64,000 nucleotides of DNA from Streptomyces dioscori. GTDB taxonomy: Bacteria; Actinomycetota; Actinomycetes; Streptomycetales; Streptomycetaceae. Under the pieces are notes generated by a model, which ran no database searches, was not told the DNA's origin, and saw only the letters and a program-made list of their open reading frames with translations. The translations under genes were made by a program, and so were the position numbers. How positions within the stretch are numbered: position 1 is the stretch's first letter; each line of letters begins with the position of its first letter. This document shows positions 10,101 to 17,634 of this stretch, one piece after another. The DNA lies in contig NZ_KZ679057.1 of the NCBI RefSeq assembly GCF_003024195.1, positions 160,022 through 224,021 on the forward strand. The letters are read 5' to 3'.

Positions 10101-13100
10101 CAGCGCTACTGCCACCGCCTGGAGCACCACCCAGACACCGACCCTGGGACTGGCCACCTGGAAGGGCCGTGCCTCCGCCTACCCGGCCACCGCAACCGGC
10201 GGGGAGCGCCACCCCACGTCCTGGCAGACGGTCAGCAGAACGGCCTACGACACCACGACAGCAGGACTCGGCCGCCCTCTCTCCATCACCGATGCCGCAG
10301 ACAACACCACGACCGCCGCCTACACCCCCGTCGGCGCCGGCCCGCTGACCCGCACGGTCCTCACCAATCCCAAGAGCCAGAAGACCCTGACCTACCTGGA
10401 TCCCGCGCGAGGGTCGAAGACCAAGGTCTACGACGTGAACACCAAGCTGACTGAAACGGCGTACGACGCGCTGGGCCGCGCCACAGCGGTCTGGCTGCCC
10501 AACCGTTCCCGCTCCTCCGAACAGTCGGCGAACTACACCTACGCCTACTCCGTCACCGCCGACGCGCCGTCCTGGACCTCCACCTCGACGCTGAAAGCCG
10601 ACGGAAACACCTACAACACCAGCTACAGCATCTACGACGCCCAACTACGTCCGCTGCAGACCCAGTCCCCGACCCCGCTCGGCGGCCGCCTGCTGACCGA
10701 CACACGCTATGACAACCGGGGTCTCGCCCACGAGACGTACGCCCAGATCTTCGACCAGGACAAATCACCGAGCGGCACGTACACACGCGCCGAATACGGT
10801 GAGGCGGCCCAGCAGACCGCCACCGTCTTCGACGGGGTGGAACGCCCGACCAGCAGTTCCCTGTTCGTATACGGCGTCAAACGCTGGACGACCACAACCG
10901 GCTACACCGGTGATTCCACGGCCAGCTCCGCTCTCACCGGCGGATCCGCGACCCGTGTGATCACCGACGCCCTCGGCCGCACGGTTGAACGTCGTGAATA
11001 CGCGAGCCCTTCCCCGTCCGACGCCGCCTACGGATCCGGCCCCGGCGCCGCGTACACCTCCACCTCCTTCACCTACACCGCGGACGGCAGGGAATCGACG
11101 GTCACCGGACCGGACGACTCCGTGTGGTCCTACGACTACGACCTCCACGGCCGCAAGGTCACCTCCGCCGACCCCGACAAGGGGAAGACCACCACCGGCT
11201 ACACCGATCTCGACCAGGTCTCCTGGCTCAAGGACGCCGCAGGACGCGTGGCGATCTCCGCCTACGACGTACTCGGTCGCGTCTCCGGCACCTGGAGCGC
11301 ACCGGCCACGGCCGACCTGACCTCCACCATCGAGGAACAGGTACCCGCCAAGCAACTCACCGCCTACACCTACGACACCCTTGCCAAGGGGCAGCTGGAC
11401 ACCGCCGTCCGCTACGTCAACGGCAGCGCGACTACGGGTACGGCCTACACCAAAAAAGTCACTGCCTACGACGCCCTGTACCGGCCCACCGGTACCCAGC
11501 TGGTCCTGCCGGCAGGCGACGCGCTGGTGAGCTCCGGTGCGTTGTCCTCCGCCACGCTCGACTTCTCCTCGTACTACAACATCGACGGCACCCGGCAGTA
11601 CACCCAGGAACCCGCTGCCGGCGGACTGGCGACCGAGAAGATCACCACCGAGTACAACGGAGTGGGCCTGCCCACCACCGTCTCGGGCACCAGCGGCTAC
11701 GTCCTGGACACCAGCTACTCGGCGCTCGGAGAAACCGAGCAGCTCACCCTGGGCACGTCCGCCGCGGCCGGAACCAAGAAGGCGTACATCACCAATGCCT
11801 TCGAGGAAGGCACGGGCCGGCTCACCCAGGCCATGGTCACCGACCAGACCCACGGTTACGAGCTCCAAGAGCTCAACTACGGCTATGACGACGCCGGAAA
11901 CGTCACCTCGATCACGGATCCCACCACACTCGGCACCACCTCCGCGGCGGACAACCAGTGCTTCGCCTACGACGGCTACCAGCGCCTTACCGAGGCATGG
12001 ACGCCTAAGAGCGCCGACTGCTCGGCAACCAGCCGCACTGCCGCCAATCTGGGCGGGGCGAGCCCGTACTGGACCTCGTACACGTACCGGGACTCCGGAC
12101 TGCGCACGACCGAGACCAGCCACACCCCCAGCGGCGACACGAAGAAGACGTACTGCTACGACGGCACCCGCAAGCACGCCCTGGCGGCGGTCACCACCGC
12201 CTCCTCCTGCACCGGCGTGAGCGCCGCCTACGGCTATGACGCCACCGGCAACACGACCACCAGGCCGGACGGGAGCACCACTCAGACCCTGACCTGGAAC
12301 GAGGAAGGCGACCTCGGCAAACTCGTCGAGGGCAGCAGCACCACCGGCTACGTCTATGACGCCGATGGCACCCTGCTCATCCGGCGCAACGCCACCGGAG
12401 AGACCGTCCTGTACCTGGGCGCCACCGAGGTGCACCTGGATGCCAGTACCTCAACGCCCAAGCGCTGGGCCCAGCGCTATTACACCGCCGGTGACGCCAC
12501 CGTCGCCCTGCGCAGCAACAAGTCAGGCAGCAACACCCTGACCTGGCTCGCCGCCGACCAGCACGGCACCTCCGGGCTGGCGGTCGAGGCGAACGCGCAG
12601 GGTGTCACCAAGCGGTACTCCACCGCCTTCGGCGCTACGCGCGCGGGCTCCACCGGCACTTGGGCCGACGACAAGGGATTCCTCGGGAAGAGCGCCGACA
12701 GTGGCACCGGCCTGACCCACCTGGGCGCCCGTGAGTACGACCCAGTGACCGGTCGATTCATCAGTGTCGACCCAGTTCTCACCACCGATCAGACACAGTC
12801 CCTCAACGGCTACACCTACGCGAACAACAGCCCCGTCACCCAGTCGGATCCCACCGGTCTGGAGTCTTGCTACCCCCACAACTGCTCGGGCAGCAACGGC
12901 ACGTATGGAACGTATGAGCCGGAGAACGACCCGGCGTCGGACCAGTACGAGAACCCCAGCCCCAGCAACGGCGCGCCCTCGCTGGGAGCGGCCACCGGCA
13001 ACAAGACGACGCGGCACGACCAAGCCCGCGACCGGGCGATCAAGGTGATCCAGATGCAGATCAAGAAGCTCGGCGTGAAAAATTTCAAGATCTTCACCAC

Positions 13101-13695
13101 TATGCGAGTGGAAGGAGCGAATAAGAAATGCATGCACCCCGGCAGGAATGTTGGGGCCTCATGCAGTCACGGAGTGCCGGACATAGTCGGCTATGACCCC
13201 AACCACGACATTTACTATGTCTGGGAAGTGAAGTCCGCAGGAGTGGCCTCCAAGGCTGTGCCGGAAGCCGCCTGGTATGTGAACCGTATGCGTGCGGAGA
13301 GCATGAACGCTGTATTGGGTTGGACCATCGGCGGTCCATACCACGTGGTCAATGGTGACCGGGTGATCGGCCCCGAGTCAGGAGCTGTCATCTACGGAAA
13401 ACCCAACAACAGGAAGTTCAAGCGCGTGCTCAGCTCCAGTCCCGCAGCCGCTCAGCAGCAGTCCCAACCTGTGCCGCAACCCACTCCTGGGCCAGCACCG
13501 GGCCCTTATCCGGGGACGGTCGATCAGCCCGGACTGGGTATCGTGCCCCAGTCGACTGACGGCGTGAGTCAATTGCCGTTGCTGGTGCCGATCGCCATCG
13601 TCGGGCTGCCCTTCGCCGTAGAGGCGGGCGGCGCAGCGGCCACAGCGTCGGTGAGCGCGGGCGTCGCAGCCAAAATTTTCGAACTGGCGGCATGA
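7168..13695 (+). CDS. Secreted Rhs/YD-repeat polymorphic toxin with PD-(D/E)XK-like C-terminal domain, 2175 aa
   Basis: An Rhs-family polymorphic toxin. Residues 1-40 form a signal peptide (GRRAVVVVTLAVALATGALP). Residues ~260-1800 contain the YD/Rhs repeats that build the shell (for example YDSGGIDGRTAS, YDDYGMPESVDN, YDALGRATAVW, YGYDDAGNVTSITDP). The Rhs core ends at LGAREYDPVTGRFISVDP and DPTGL (residue 1898). The last 277 residues are the variable toxin part. It has a basic helix (RHDQARDRAIKVIQMQIKK), then VPDIVGYD with D2005, and VWEVK with E2020 and K2022. This gives the D-x14-E-x-K pattern of a PD-(D/E)XK nuclease. After a Pro/Gln-rich linker the protein ends in a hydrophobic stretch of ~40 residues, which is unusual. 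The nuclease assignment rests on motif spacing only. The next gene is the likely immunity gene. Confidence 0.85.
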   Translation: MNTGTRAVPWLRGRRAVVVVTLAVALATGALPAAQPATAATGGLGRPDLPKQRDSEVHAVDGLGATRARAAVATARKRNTAQTQRAAGEQRSAWPEPGRVTVAVPTARSDRSTGRAGGLPVTVARGSAGKAAGGASTIRVLDRRTTDAVGIKGVVFTAAATRPGRARLTLDYSAFASAYGGGWASRLALVRLPDCALATPRKTECRTRTTIDSDNDTAGQTVSADVALTPASSVALFALTATSGTSASGGGDYSATPLSASSSWEAGGSSGALTWSYPLDTPPAAVGPQPELELSYDSGGIDGRTASTNNQSTQVGEGFDLSSGSYVERSYGSCDKDGQSGKSDLCWKYDNASLVLNGKSSELVKDDTTGRWRLKNDDASTVTHSTGADNGDGDGEHWTVTTGDGTKYVFGLNKLPGAGTERTQSVWTVPVFGDDSDEPGYDQGSTFANRSTTQAWRWNLDYAEDLNGNAMTYWYTPETNYYGKNGATTATAEYIRGGHLDKILYGQRASTLFTGVTSNKVTFSYSERCTAADCSELKESTADNWPDVPYDAVCKKDADCDVRGPFFFTRKRLAQVDTFAWSTESVAFTAVDSWAFTQKFLDGGDIGDTSDQTLVLDSVRHTGKNGTDIPLPPVSFTYQMRENRVDATDDILPLSRPRIESVTTETGAITRVTLSEPECVRGSSMPSAVDHNTKPCYPQYWNINGAEDASLDWFHKYRVLAVNVSDPTGKNDAVESQYSYAAPAWHYDDNPFTPVDERTWSIFRGYGKVTVTKGTGTTRSKTVSVYLQGMDGDRLLDADGALDASARRSATVAGIDVSGLDVADQTDSEPYAGLLREEIIYDGTTPVSVAVHDPWSKKTATQHKSYADTEAYYVREAKAHTHTYLTASSSWRTTTSATAYDDYGMPESVDNSGDTAKSGDETCTRTWYARNTTLGITALVSRTRVVGRPCSVAETALSLPTSAATPGDVVSDAATVYDSATATAWSTTQTPTLGLATWKGRASAYPATATGGERHPTSWQTVSRTAYDTTTAGLGRPLSITDAADNTTTAAYTPVGAGPLTRTVLTNPKSQKTLTYLDPARGSKTKVYDVNTKLTETAYDALGRATAVWLPNRSRSSEQSANYTYAYSVTADAPSWTSTSTLKADGNTYNTSYSIYDAQLRPLQTQSPTPLGGRLLTDTRYDNRGLAHETYAQIFDQDKSPSGTYTRAEYGEAAQQTATVFDGVERPTSSSLFVYGVKRWTTTTGYTGDSTASSALTGGSATRVITDALGRTVERREYASPSPSDAAYGSGPGAAYTSTSFTYTADGRESTVTGPDDSVWSYDYDLHGRKVTSADPDKGKTTTGYTDLDQVSWLKDAAGRVAISAYDVLGRVSGTWSAPATADLTSTIEEQVPAKQLTAYTYDTLAKGQLDTAVRYVNGSATTGTAYTKKVTAYDALYRPTGTQLVLPAGDALVSSGALSSATLDFSSYYNIDGTRQYTQEPAAGGLATEKITTEYNGVGLPTTVSGTSGYVLDTSYSALGETEQLTLGTSAAAGTKKAYITNAFEEGTGRLTQAMVTDQTHGYELQELNYGYDDAGNVTSITDPTTLGTTSAADNQCFAYDGYQRLTEAWTPKSADCSATSRTAANLGGASPYWTSYTYRDSGLRTTETSHTPSGDTKKTYCYDGTRKHALAAVTTASSCTGVSAAYGYDATGNTTTRPDGSTTQTLTWNEEGDLGKLVEGSSTTGYVYDADGTLLIRRNATGETVLYLGATEVHLDASTSTPKRWAQRYYTAGDATVALRSNKSGSNTLTWLAADQHGTSGLAVEANAQGVTKRYSTAFGATRAGSTGTWADDKGFLGKSADSGTGLTHLGAREYDPVTGRFISVDPVLTTDQTQSLNGYTYANNSPVTQSDPTGLESCYPHNCSGSNGTYGTYEPENDPASDQYENPSPSNGAPSLGAATGNKTTRHDQARDRAIKVIQMQIKKLGVKNFKIFTTMRVEGANKKCMHPGRNVGASCSHGVPDIVGYDPNHDIYYVWEVKSAGVASKAVPEAAWYVNRMRAESMNAVLGWTIGGPYHVVNGDRVIGPESGAVIYGKPNNRKFKRVLSSSPAAAQQQSQPVPQPTPGPAPGPYPGTVDQPGLGIVPQSTDGVSQLPLLVPIAIVGLPFAVEAGGAAATASVSAGVAAKIFELAA

Positions 13696-13717
13696 GCGAA
13701 GGAGACGGGCAGCAGCC

Positions 13718-14350
13718 ATGAACCCCCTGGACACCCTCATCAAGCAATATGTGGTTCCGGTCGCCAAGGCGGCCGGTTTCACGAAGAAGGGCAGAGTCTT
13801 TCGTCTGGTGTCCGCCCATGGCGATCACCTGCTGATGCACTTCGACACCCATGAGGTCGACCCGGAGAAGTATGTCTTCGACGTCACTTTCTGGATCGTT
13901 CCGTTGCCGCATTGGGAGTTCTTGAGGCGGCAGGACGTCGCCCCGTCCGAGCCCCGCGCCGGCGGTGCCCTAGCGACCTACCCTGTGGTGCCGCCGGCCG
14001 TGGTCGCCCACGAACCCGAGGAGGAGATGCCGTTCCGGTCCCGATGGGCCTTCTCCGAACCGGGGACGCGGGATGTATGTGGACGAGAACTGGCCCGTGT
14101 CCTGGCCGAGGAGGCGTTCCCGAGGGTGACGCGTCTGCTCGATCGCAAGACTTTCTTGAAGGAGACGCGAGTCAATCCCAACGGTGAGCTGGTCCGGCTG
14201 AGGGGTGCTGCGCAGAGCGAGATCATGTTGCGCATCGACGACGACCCGATCGCGGAAGTCATCGCCCTGGTCGACAAAGCGGAGGAGGGCGGACTTTCTC
14301 CGTCCGTCGTCACGTGGGCACGGCAGCGTTTGAAGCAACGCGCGATGTGA
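13718..14350 (+). CDS. Candidate immunity protein for the Rhs toxin, 210 aa
   Basis: A soluble acidic protein 22 bp after the toxin stop, in the same direction, which is the standard position of an immunity gene. The N-terminus (LIKQYVVPVAKAAGFTKKG, then VFRLVSAHGDHLLMHFDTH) resembles the DUF4304 family, whose members start with a helix, a GF-x-KKG motif and a beta-strand region. The C-terminal half is helical, with ELARVLAEEAFPRVTRLLD and IIALVDKAEEGG-like segments. No signal peptide or membrane segment is present, as expected for a cytoplasmic protector. Both the family match and the immunity role are inferences; position is the strongest argument. Confidence 0.6.
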   Translation: MNPLDTLIKQYVVPVAKAAGFTKKGRVFRLVSAHGDHLLMHFDTHEVDPEKYVFDVTFWIVPLPHWEFLRRQDVAPSEPRAGGALATYPVVPPAVVAHEPEEEMPFRSRWAFSEPGTRDVCGRELARVLAEEAFPRVTRLLDRKTFLKETRVNPNGELVRLRGAAQSEIMLRIDDDPIAEVIALVDKAEEGGLSPSVVTWARQRLKQRAM

Positions 14351-14521
14351 GGGTAATCGAGTTCGGAATTCCGGGACGATGACGCAAGAGGCTGGGCTCG
14401 GTCGGGCAGGTCACGGTTCCGCGGTCGTGGAGCTCCTCCGCATGCTGAACTCCGGCCTCTTGCGCACGCTCCTGGCCGACGACCGGGCCACCGATCTCGT
14501 AGGCGACTTCGCCGACCGGAC
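14351..14521. other. Gap after the immunity gene
   Basis: A short plus-strand frame from 14379 (77 codons) covers this stretch and the following relic. It has a passable helical segment (VVELLRMLNSGLLRTLLAD), but the overlapping minus-strand relic explains its second half better. No terminator was identified. Confidence 0.3.
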
Positions 14522-14600
14522 GTACAGGATCCTGACTGGGGCGGGAAAAGGCGTACCCGCCATTAAGGACCAGGGGGTACGGGAGCCGAGTGCGATACAT
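14522..14600 (-). pseudogene. Nucleotidyltransferase (AbiEii-like) active-site relic
   Basis: The minus strand encodes RLPYPLVLNGGYAFSRPSQD. This matches SPYPLVLTGGYAVRAHRLVN followed by RPSQDLDVATE in the broken gene at 22546-23125, with seven residues missing between GGYA and RPSQD. The DNA is also nearly identical across ~50 bp (shared GGACCAGGGG and GAGCCGAGTGCGAT). It is a fragment around the nucleotidyltransferase active-site loop of an AbiEii-type gene. The rest of the gene is not here. Confidence 0.6.
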
Positions 14601-14770
14601 CTTTTGGTGTAGCGCGGGTGCGGGGTGCTGTCAATTGGAGGGCGGCTCCATGTTCACCGGCCGTCGACCGTGACGCTCGGGCGACGCTCGTAATGGCGTC
14701 TGTACCGAGCCTTCGCGTGAGCGGTGCCAGCGACCGCTTGGTTCCGTGTTCGCGGAGCCGAGAGCGCCGT

Positions 14771-14789
14771 TGATACCACCCTGGTATCA
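14771..14789. promoter_or_regulatory. Palindromic operator of the toxin-antitoxin operon
   Basis: TGATACC-ACCCT-GGTATCA is a perfect 7-bp inverted repeat with a 5-bp spacer, ending 7 bp before the antitoxin ATG. It contains TATCAT (14785-14790), a fitting -10 element placed so that transcription would begin at or next to the ATG (leaderless mRNA). RHH antitoxins usually bind such sites to repress their own operon. Confidence 0.7.
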
Positions 14790-14796
14790 TGGCCGT

Positions 14797-14991
14797 ATGG
14801 CGATGACACTCCGACTCCCCGACGACCTTGACGCGAAGCTCACCGAGCGAGCTCGCCGGGAGGGCCGCAGTAAGCAGGAACTCGCCATCGAGGCCATTCG
14901 TGACGCCCAGGACCGGGCCGAGTTGAAGGTCGATGACGTCTTGGTCGAGCTCATGGACAGCGATGCGGAGATCCTGGACTACCTGAAGTGA
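14797..14991 (+). CDS. Ribbon-helix-helix antitoxin, 64 aa
   Basis: A small DNA-binding protein. MAMTLRLPDDLDAKLTERAR gives the beta-strand and first helix of a ribbon-helix-helix fold, and GRSKQELAIEAIRDA the second helix. The acidic C-terminal tail (VDDVLVELMDSDAEILDYLK) is the part expected to bind and block the toxin. The ATG at 14797 is chosen because it begins the RHH fold and follows the operator directly. The stop overlaps the toxin start by 4 bp, so the two are translationally coupled. It should neutralise the Doc protein and repress the operon. Confidence 0.85.
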   Translation: MAMTLRLPDDLDAKLTERARREGRSKQELAIEAIRDAQDRAELKVDDVLVELMDSDAEILDYLK

Positions 14992-15380
14992 CCGACGTGC
15001 GCTACATCCAGCTCGACGAGATCCTGGCCATCGCCCGTACGGTCAACGGCACCGAGCACAGTGTGCGTGACATGGGTCTTCTGGTGTCGGCGATTGAGAG
15101 ACCCCGCACGAATGTGTTCGGGGCCGAGCTGTATCCCACGCTGCACGAGAAGGCTGCGGCGCTGTTGCACTCCGTCGCCCGCAATCACGCGCTGATCGAC
15201 GGCAACAAACGCACCGCCTGGCTCGCCATGCGTGTCTTCCTGCGGTTTAACGGCGTCAGTGCCAGTAGCGTCCCGCCGCCCGTCTCCGTTGCCGGCCCGT
15301 TCGTCGAGGACGTCGCGCAGGACAACGTCGATGTACCGGCCATTGCCAAGCGCCTATCGGCCTGGTTCCCCGTTTCGTGA
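14988..15380 (+). CDS. doc: Doc-type Fic-fold toxin, 130 aa
   Basis: The toxin of an RHH-Doc module. Doc proteins phosphorylate elongation factor Tu and stop translation. The Fic motif HALIDGNKRTAW is at residues 67-78 (H67, D71, G72, N73, K74, R75), close to the Doc consensus and full length for the family (~125-135 aa). The N-terminal part (IQLDEILAIARTVNG, then DMGLLVSAIERP) is typical of Doc, including the family's first helices. GTG 14988 overlaps the antitoxin stop (GTGA). A strong terminator follows at 15394. The module looks intact and functional. Confidence 0.88.
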   Translation: MTDVRYIQLDEILAIARTVNGTEHSVRDMGLLVSAIERPRTNVFGAELYPTLHEKAAALLHSVARNHALIDGNKRTAWLAMRVFLRFNGVSASSVPPPVSVAGPFVEDVAQDNVDVPAIAKRLSAWFPVS

Positions 15381-15393
15381 CGTTCGACGACGT

Positions 15394-15423
15394 GAGGGCA
15401 GGGCACGTGCGTGCCCTGCCCTC
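15394..15423 (+). terminator. Hairpin terminator of the Doc operon
   Basis: GAGGGCAGGGCAC and its exact complement GTGCCCTGCCCTC are separated by GTGC, giving a 13-bp perfect stem 13 bp after the doc stop. There is no long T-tract, as is common in Streptomyces. Confidence 0.8.
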
Positions 15424-15599
15424 AGGTGCGATCCGGCCCTGCTCAGGTCAAGCCGGAATGGGACGCTGTGTACTGGAAGGCGTGGCTCCCTTAAAGGGCT
15501 GTCCCGTACGTGATCTTCGAGCCGGTTGGGATCAGAGCCCCGCACACGGGTGACCGAGTCCTGATGGCAGGATGATCGGCCCGACGATCCTGAGGGGCC

Positions 15600-16019
15600 A
15601 TGTCCGTGCACACCCCTGCCGACTACCTCGAACTGGCGCATGCCGAGAACGACAGCGTCGTTCTGCATCGACTCGCACGGTGTCCGTACCCCTTCGTCTG
15701 GCAGGCGCTGGCCGCCAATCCCTCCACGGCGCCTGGCACTCTGCTGGAACTGAGCACGGCCCGAGACAGCGCCTGGAACGACAACAGGCTCCTTCGCCTG
15801 CTGGCGGAACATCCGAGCGCGGACCACACCGTGCTGCGAGCCGTCCGTGACGCCGTGGCGGTGAAGCTCACCGAAGGCGAACGACCCTATGCCGCTGTGC
15901 TTGCGCTGGCGGGACGGACGGAAGTGGCGGCGGCAGAAGTGCGACAACTCGGGACTCTGCGTGGGGCTTCTGCGCGTCTGCGCAGTCAGCTGGACCGGCA
16001 TCTGGGGCTCCGTACTTGA
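15600..16019 (+). CDS. LRV-like repeat protein, 139 aa
   Basis: A soluble helical protein with two recognisable repeats of the variant leucine-rich (LRV/HEAT-like) type: LHRLARCPYPFVWQALAANP followed by STAPGTLLELSTA, then LLRLLAEHPSADHTVLRAVR. Such repeats are protein-interaction scaffolds. ATG 15600 directly follows a GAGGGGCC ribosome-site-like stretch. There is no signal peptide or catalytic motif. It stands alone, with a transposase relic beginning 4 bp after its stop, so any downstream partner has been lost. Function unknown. Confidence 0.6.
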   Translation: MSVHTPADYLELAHAENDSVVLHRLARCPYPFVWQALAANPSTAPGTLLELSTARDSAWNDNRLLRLLAEHPSADHTVLRAVRDAVAVKLTEGERPYAAVLALAGRTEVAAAEVRQLGTLRGASARLRSQLDRHLGLRT

Positions 16020-16022
16020 CCC

Positions 16023-16292
16023 GTGTCCATCCCGGTCGGCTCCAGGTGGAACGATCCTGATGTGACCGCAGTGATCACGGCGTCGGGGCCGTCCTGGACA
16101 GGCCCTTTCACCGGGCTGAGCCCGCGCTGCTTCGGCAAGCTGGTGACCGCCGTGCGGCGCGAAACCGCTACCGAGCTCCAGCGTGGGCGGCCCTGGGGGC
16201 TCCCGCTCGAGGATCGCATCCTGCTTGTCACGGTCTACTGGCGAACGAACTTGACGATGCGCCAGATTGGTCCACTGTTCGGCATTTCGAAC
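16023..16292 (+). pseudogene. Transposase N-terminal fragment (IS5-like)
   Basis: The frame starting near 16023 encodes the helix-turn-helix start of a DDE transposase: FTGLSPRCFGKLVTAVRRE, then LPLEDRILLVTVYWRTNLTM and RQIGPLFGIS. In intact relatives, GIS is followed by the rest of the HTH and the catalytic DDE core. Here the homology stops at about 16292 and the sequence becomes, on the opposite strand, the middle of a regulator gene. The catalytic part is missing and no terminal inverted repeats were identified. Family assignment is from the HTH region only. Confidence 0.6.
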
Positions 16293-16907
16293 CCGGTGCG
16301 GCGTGACCGACGCCCTGCGGACCAGCGCATAACCGGCCAGCGCCTGATCGCCGCCGCAGGCGGCGGCCAGGTCGACCGCGCGCTGTGTCCACCACAGCGC
16401 CGCGCGCTCGTCCCCGGTCTCCTGCACCAGCCAACCCACGTAGTCGGCGTACCGGGAACCGAGCGCCAGCAGGCGACGCCTGGTGGCACTGTCGCTCTGC
16501 GCCGACAGCTCCCGCGGCGTGTGTCTGCGCGATCAGCACGGGCAGAAGCAGGCCGGGATCCACGGTCTGACCGAGTCTGCGGTAGTGCGGTAGTGCGGGA
16601 AAAGGGAGCGTGAGGCTTCCAGTGACAACTGCATCATCCAGTTCTCCTCCTCGACCCGGCCTGGCGCCGACACGGCAGATGAGTCGACAGCGGTAGGGGT
16701 GCCCAGGGCGATCAGTGCCCCGTCGGTACCGAGTGCGGCGTCGCACAGCCGCGCGAGATCACGGCTGGGCGCCTTGATGCCCCGCTCGACCTTGCTGAGC
16801 TGCGCCTTGCTGTAGTGCACGAGACCGGACAGGTCCGTCAGGCTCAGTCCGGCCTCCAGACGTCGCTTCCTCAGTTCCTCGCCGAACGATGTGGACGGAT
16901 GTGGCAC
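16290..16907 (-). pseudogene. XRE-family regulator, frameshifted and truncated by the transposase fragment
   Basis: GTG 16907 has a GGAGG site 5 bp upstream. The N-terminus is an intact helix-turn-helix (FGEELRKRRLEAGLSLTDLS, then YSKAQLSKVERGIKAPSRD). Near 16570 the frame shifts (…HYRTTADSV to DPGLLLPVLIAQTHAA), and again near 16520 (to RELSAQSDSATRRRLLALGS). The protein continues with TPR-like helices (YVGWLVQETGDERAALWWTQ, RAVDLAAACGGDQALAGYA). Homology ends at ~16290, where the transposase fragment begins on the other strand. These proteins normally continue for another ~150-200 residues of TPR region. Confidence 0.7.
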
Positions 16908-17073
16908 GGGAACCTCCCGAACCCGGTCATCCGGGTCGAGGCGGTGCTGCACGAAAGAGTGCGGCACCAACTCCCGGATGAAGAAGGCGATCGAAGCTGT
17001 TTCCCGTTTCCTTCTCCGACGCGGGGGCGCGGCAAGCTCATGCGGGGCAGTTGAGTTCCCCAAGGGCCGGTGC

Positions 17074-17418
17074 TCATGTTTCCGGCGGACGGCTGGGGCG
17101 CCTTCGTTGTAATGAGTGCGAGTGGGCGCTTGGGTGCCTGAGCCGAGATGCGGTCCGTCCGACACCATGGATCCGCATGATGACCCGCAGGAAAGCACAA
17201 GGAGGTCTTCGGCGCGCCCCCGCCCACGTGGCTGGGCCCGCGGCACAGCCGACGAGCCGCCAGCGGCGGTGGTGTCCGAGGCGCACACCGTCACCGAAAG
17301 TGGCGAGCCCCGGCAGCCGGGGCCGGTGCCGAGTGCGGTGGCCGTCGTCCGCGTACGCGAGCCCCGGCACCAGGACGCCCGCCAGGAGCACCGCGGCGGC
17401 CGCCGCGCGCCTCAGCAC
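17074..17418 (-). CDS. Possible small secreted protein, C-terminus doubtful
   Basis: GTG 17418 overlaps the stop of the preceding relic. The first 25 codons make a clear signal peptide (MLRRAAAAAVLLAGVLVPGL, then AYADDG). After that the translation becomes Arg/His-rich without protein-like character, which suggests a frameshift or chance opening after residue ~30. It may be the start of a degraded exported protein. Function unknown. Confidence 0.3.
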   Translation of the reverse strand: MLRRAAAAAVLLAGVLVPGLAYADDGHRTRHRPRLPGLATFGDGVRLGHHRRWRLVGCAAGPATWAGARRRPPCAFLRVIMRIHGVGRTASRLRHPSAHSHSLQRRRPSRPPET

Positions 17419-17629
17419 GTGCGTGCCCCGTCCGGTACGTAGTCGGTCACCATCCAGCCGTTCAGCCACTTCGTCGCCGTCGCGACGTAGCGGCGCGGCT
17501 GGTTCGTCGGGAGGGGAAGGACCTTGTTAGTGCGGCTGTCGATGGTCTGCCACTTCGACAGCGCGTCGGTGCTTGCGTAGTTCTCCAGGTCGGTGCCCTT
17601 GGCAACGGCCTTCCCGTTCGAAGTTGCTC
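17412..17629 (-). pseudogene. C-terminal relic of a conserved actinobacterial protein
   Basis: The minus strand between the stop at 17412 and about 17629 reads as coherent protein: KGTDLENYASTDALSKWQTI, then TNKVLPLPTNQPRRYVATAT and KWLNGWMVTDYVPDGARTC. This looks like the end of a secreted or lipoprotein family of unknown function in Streptomyces. Upstream there is an in-frame stop and no start codon, and the complete XRE gene begins 6 bp away. The N-terminal part has been deleted. Confidence 0.5.
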
Positions 17630-17634
17630 ATCGG

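Noticed and set aside
14379..14612. A 77-codon plus-strand ORF after the immunity gene
   Set aside because: Its second half is better explained by the minus-strand nucleotidyltransferase relic that matches 23.0 kb at the DNA level.
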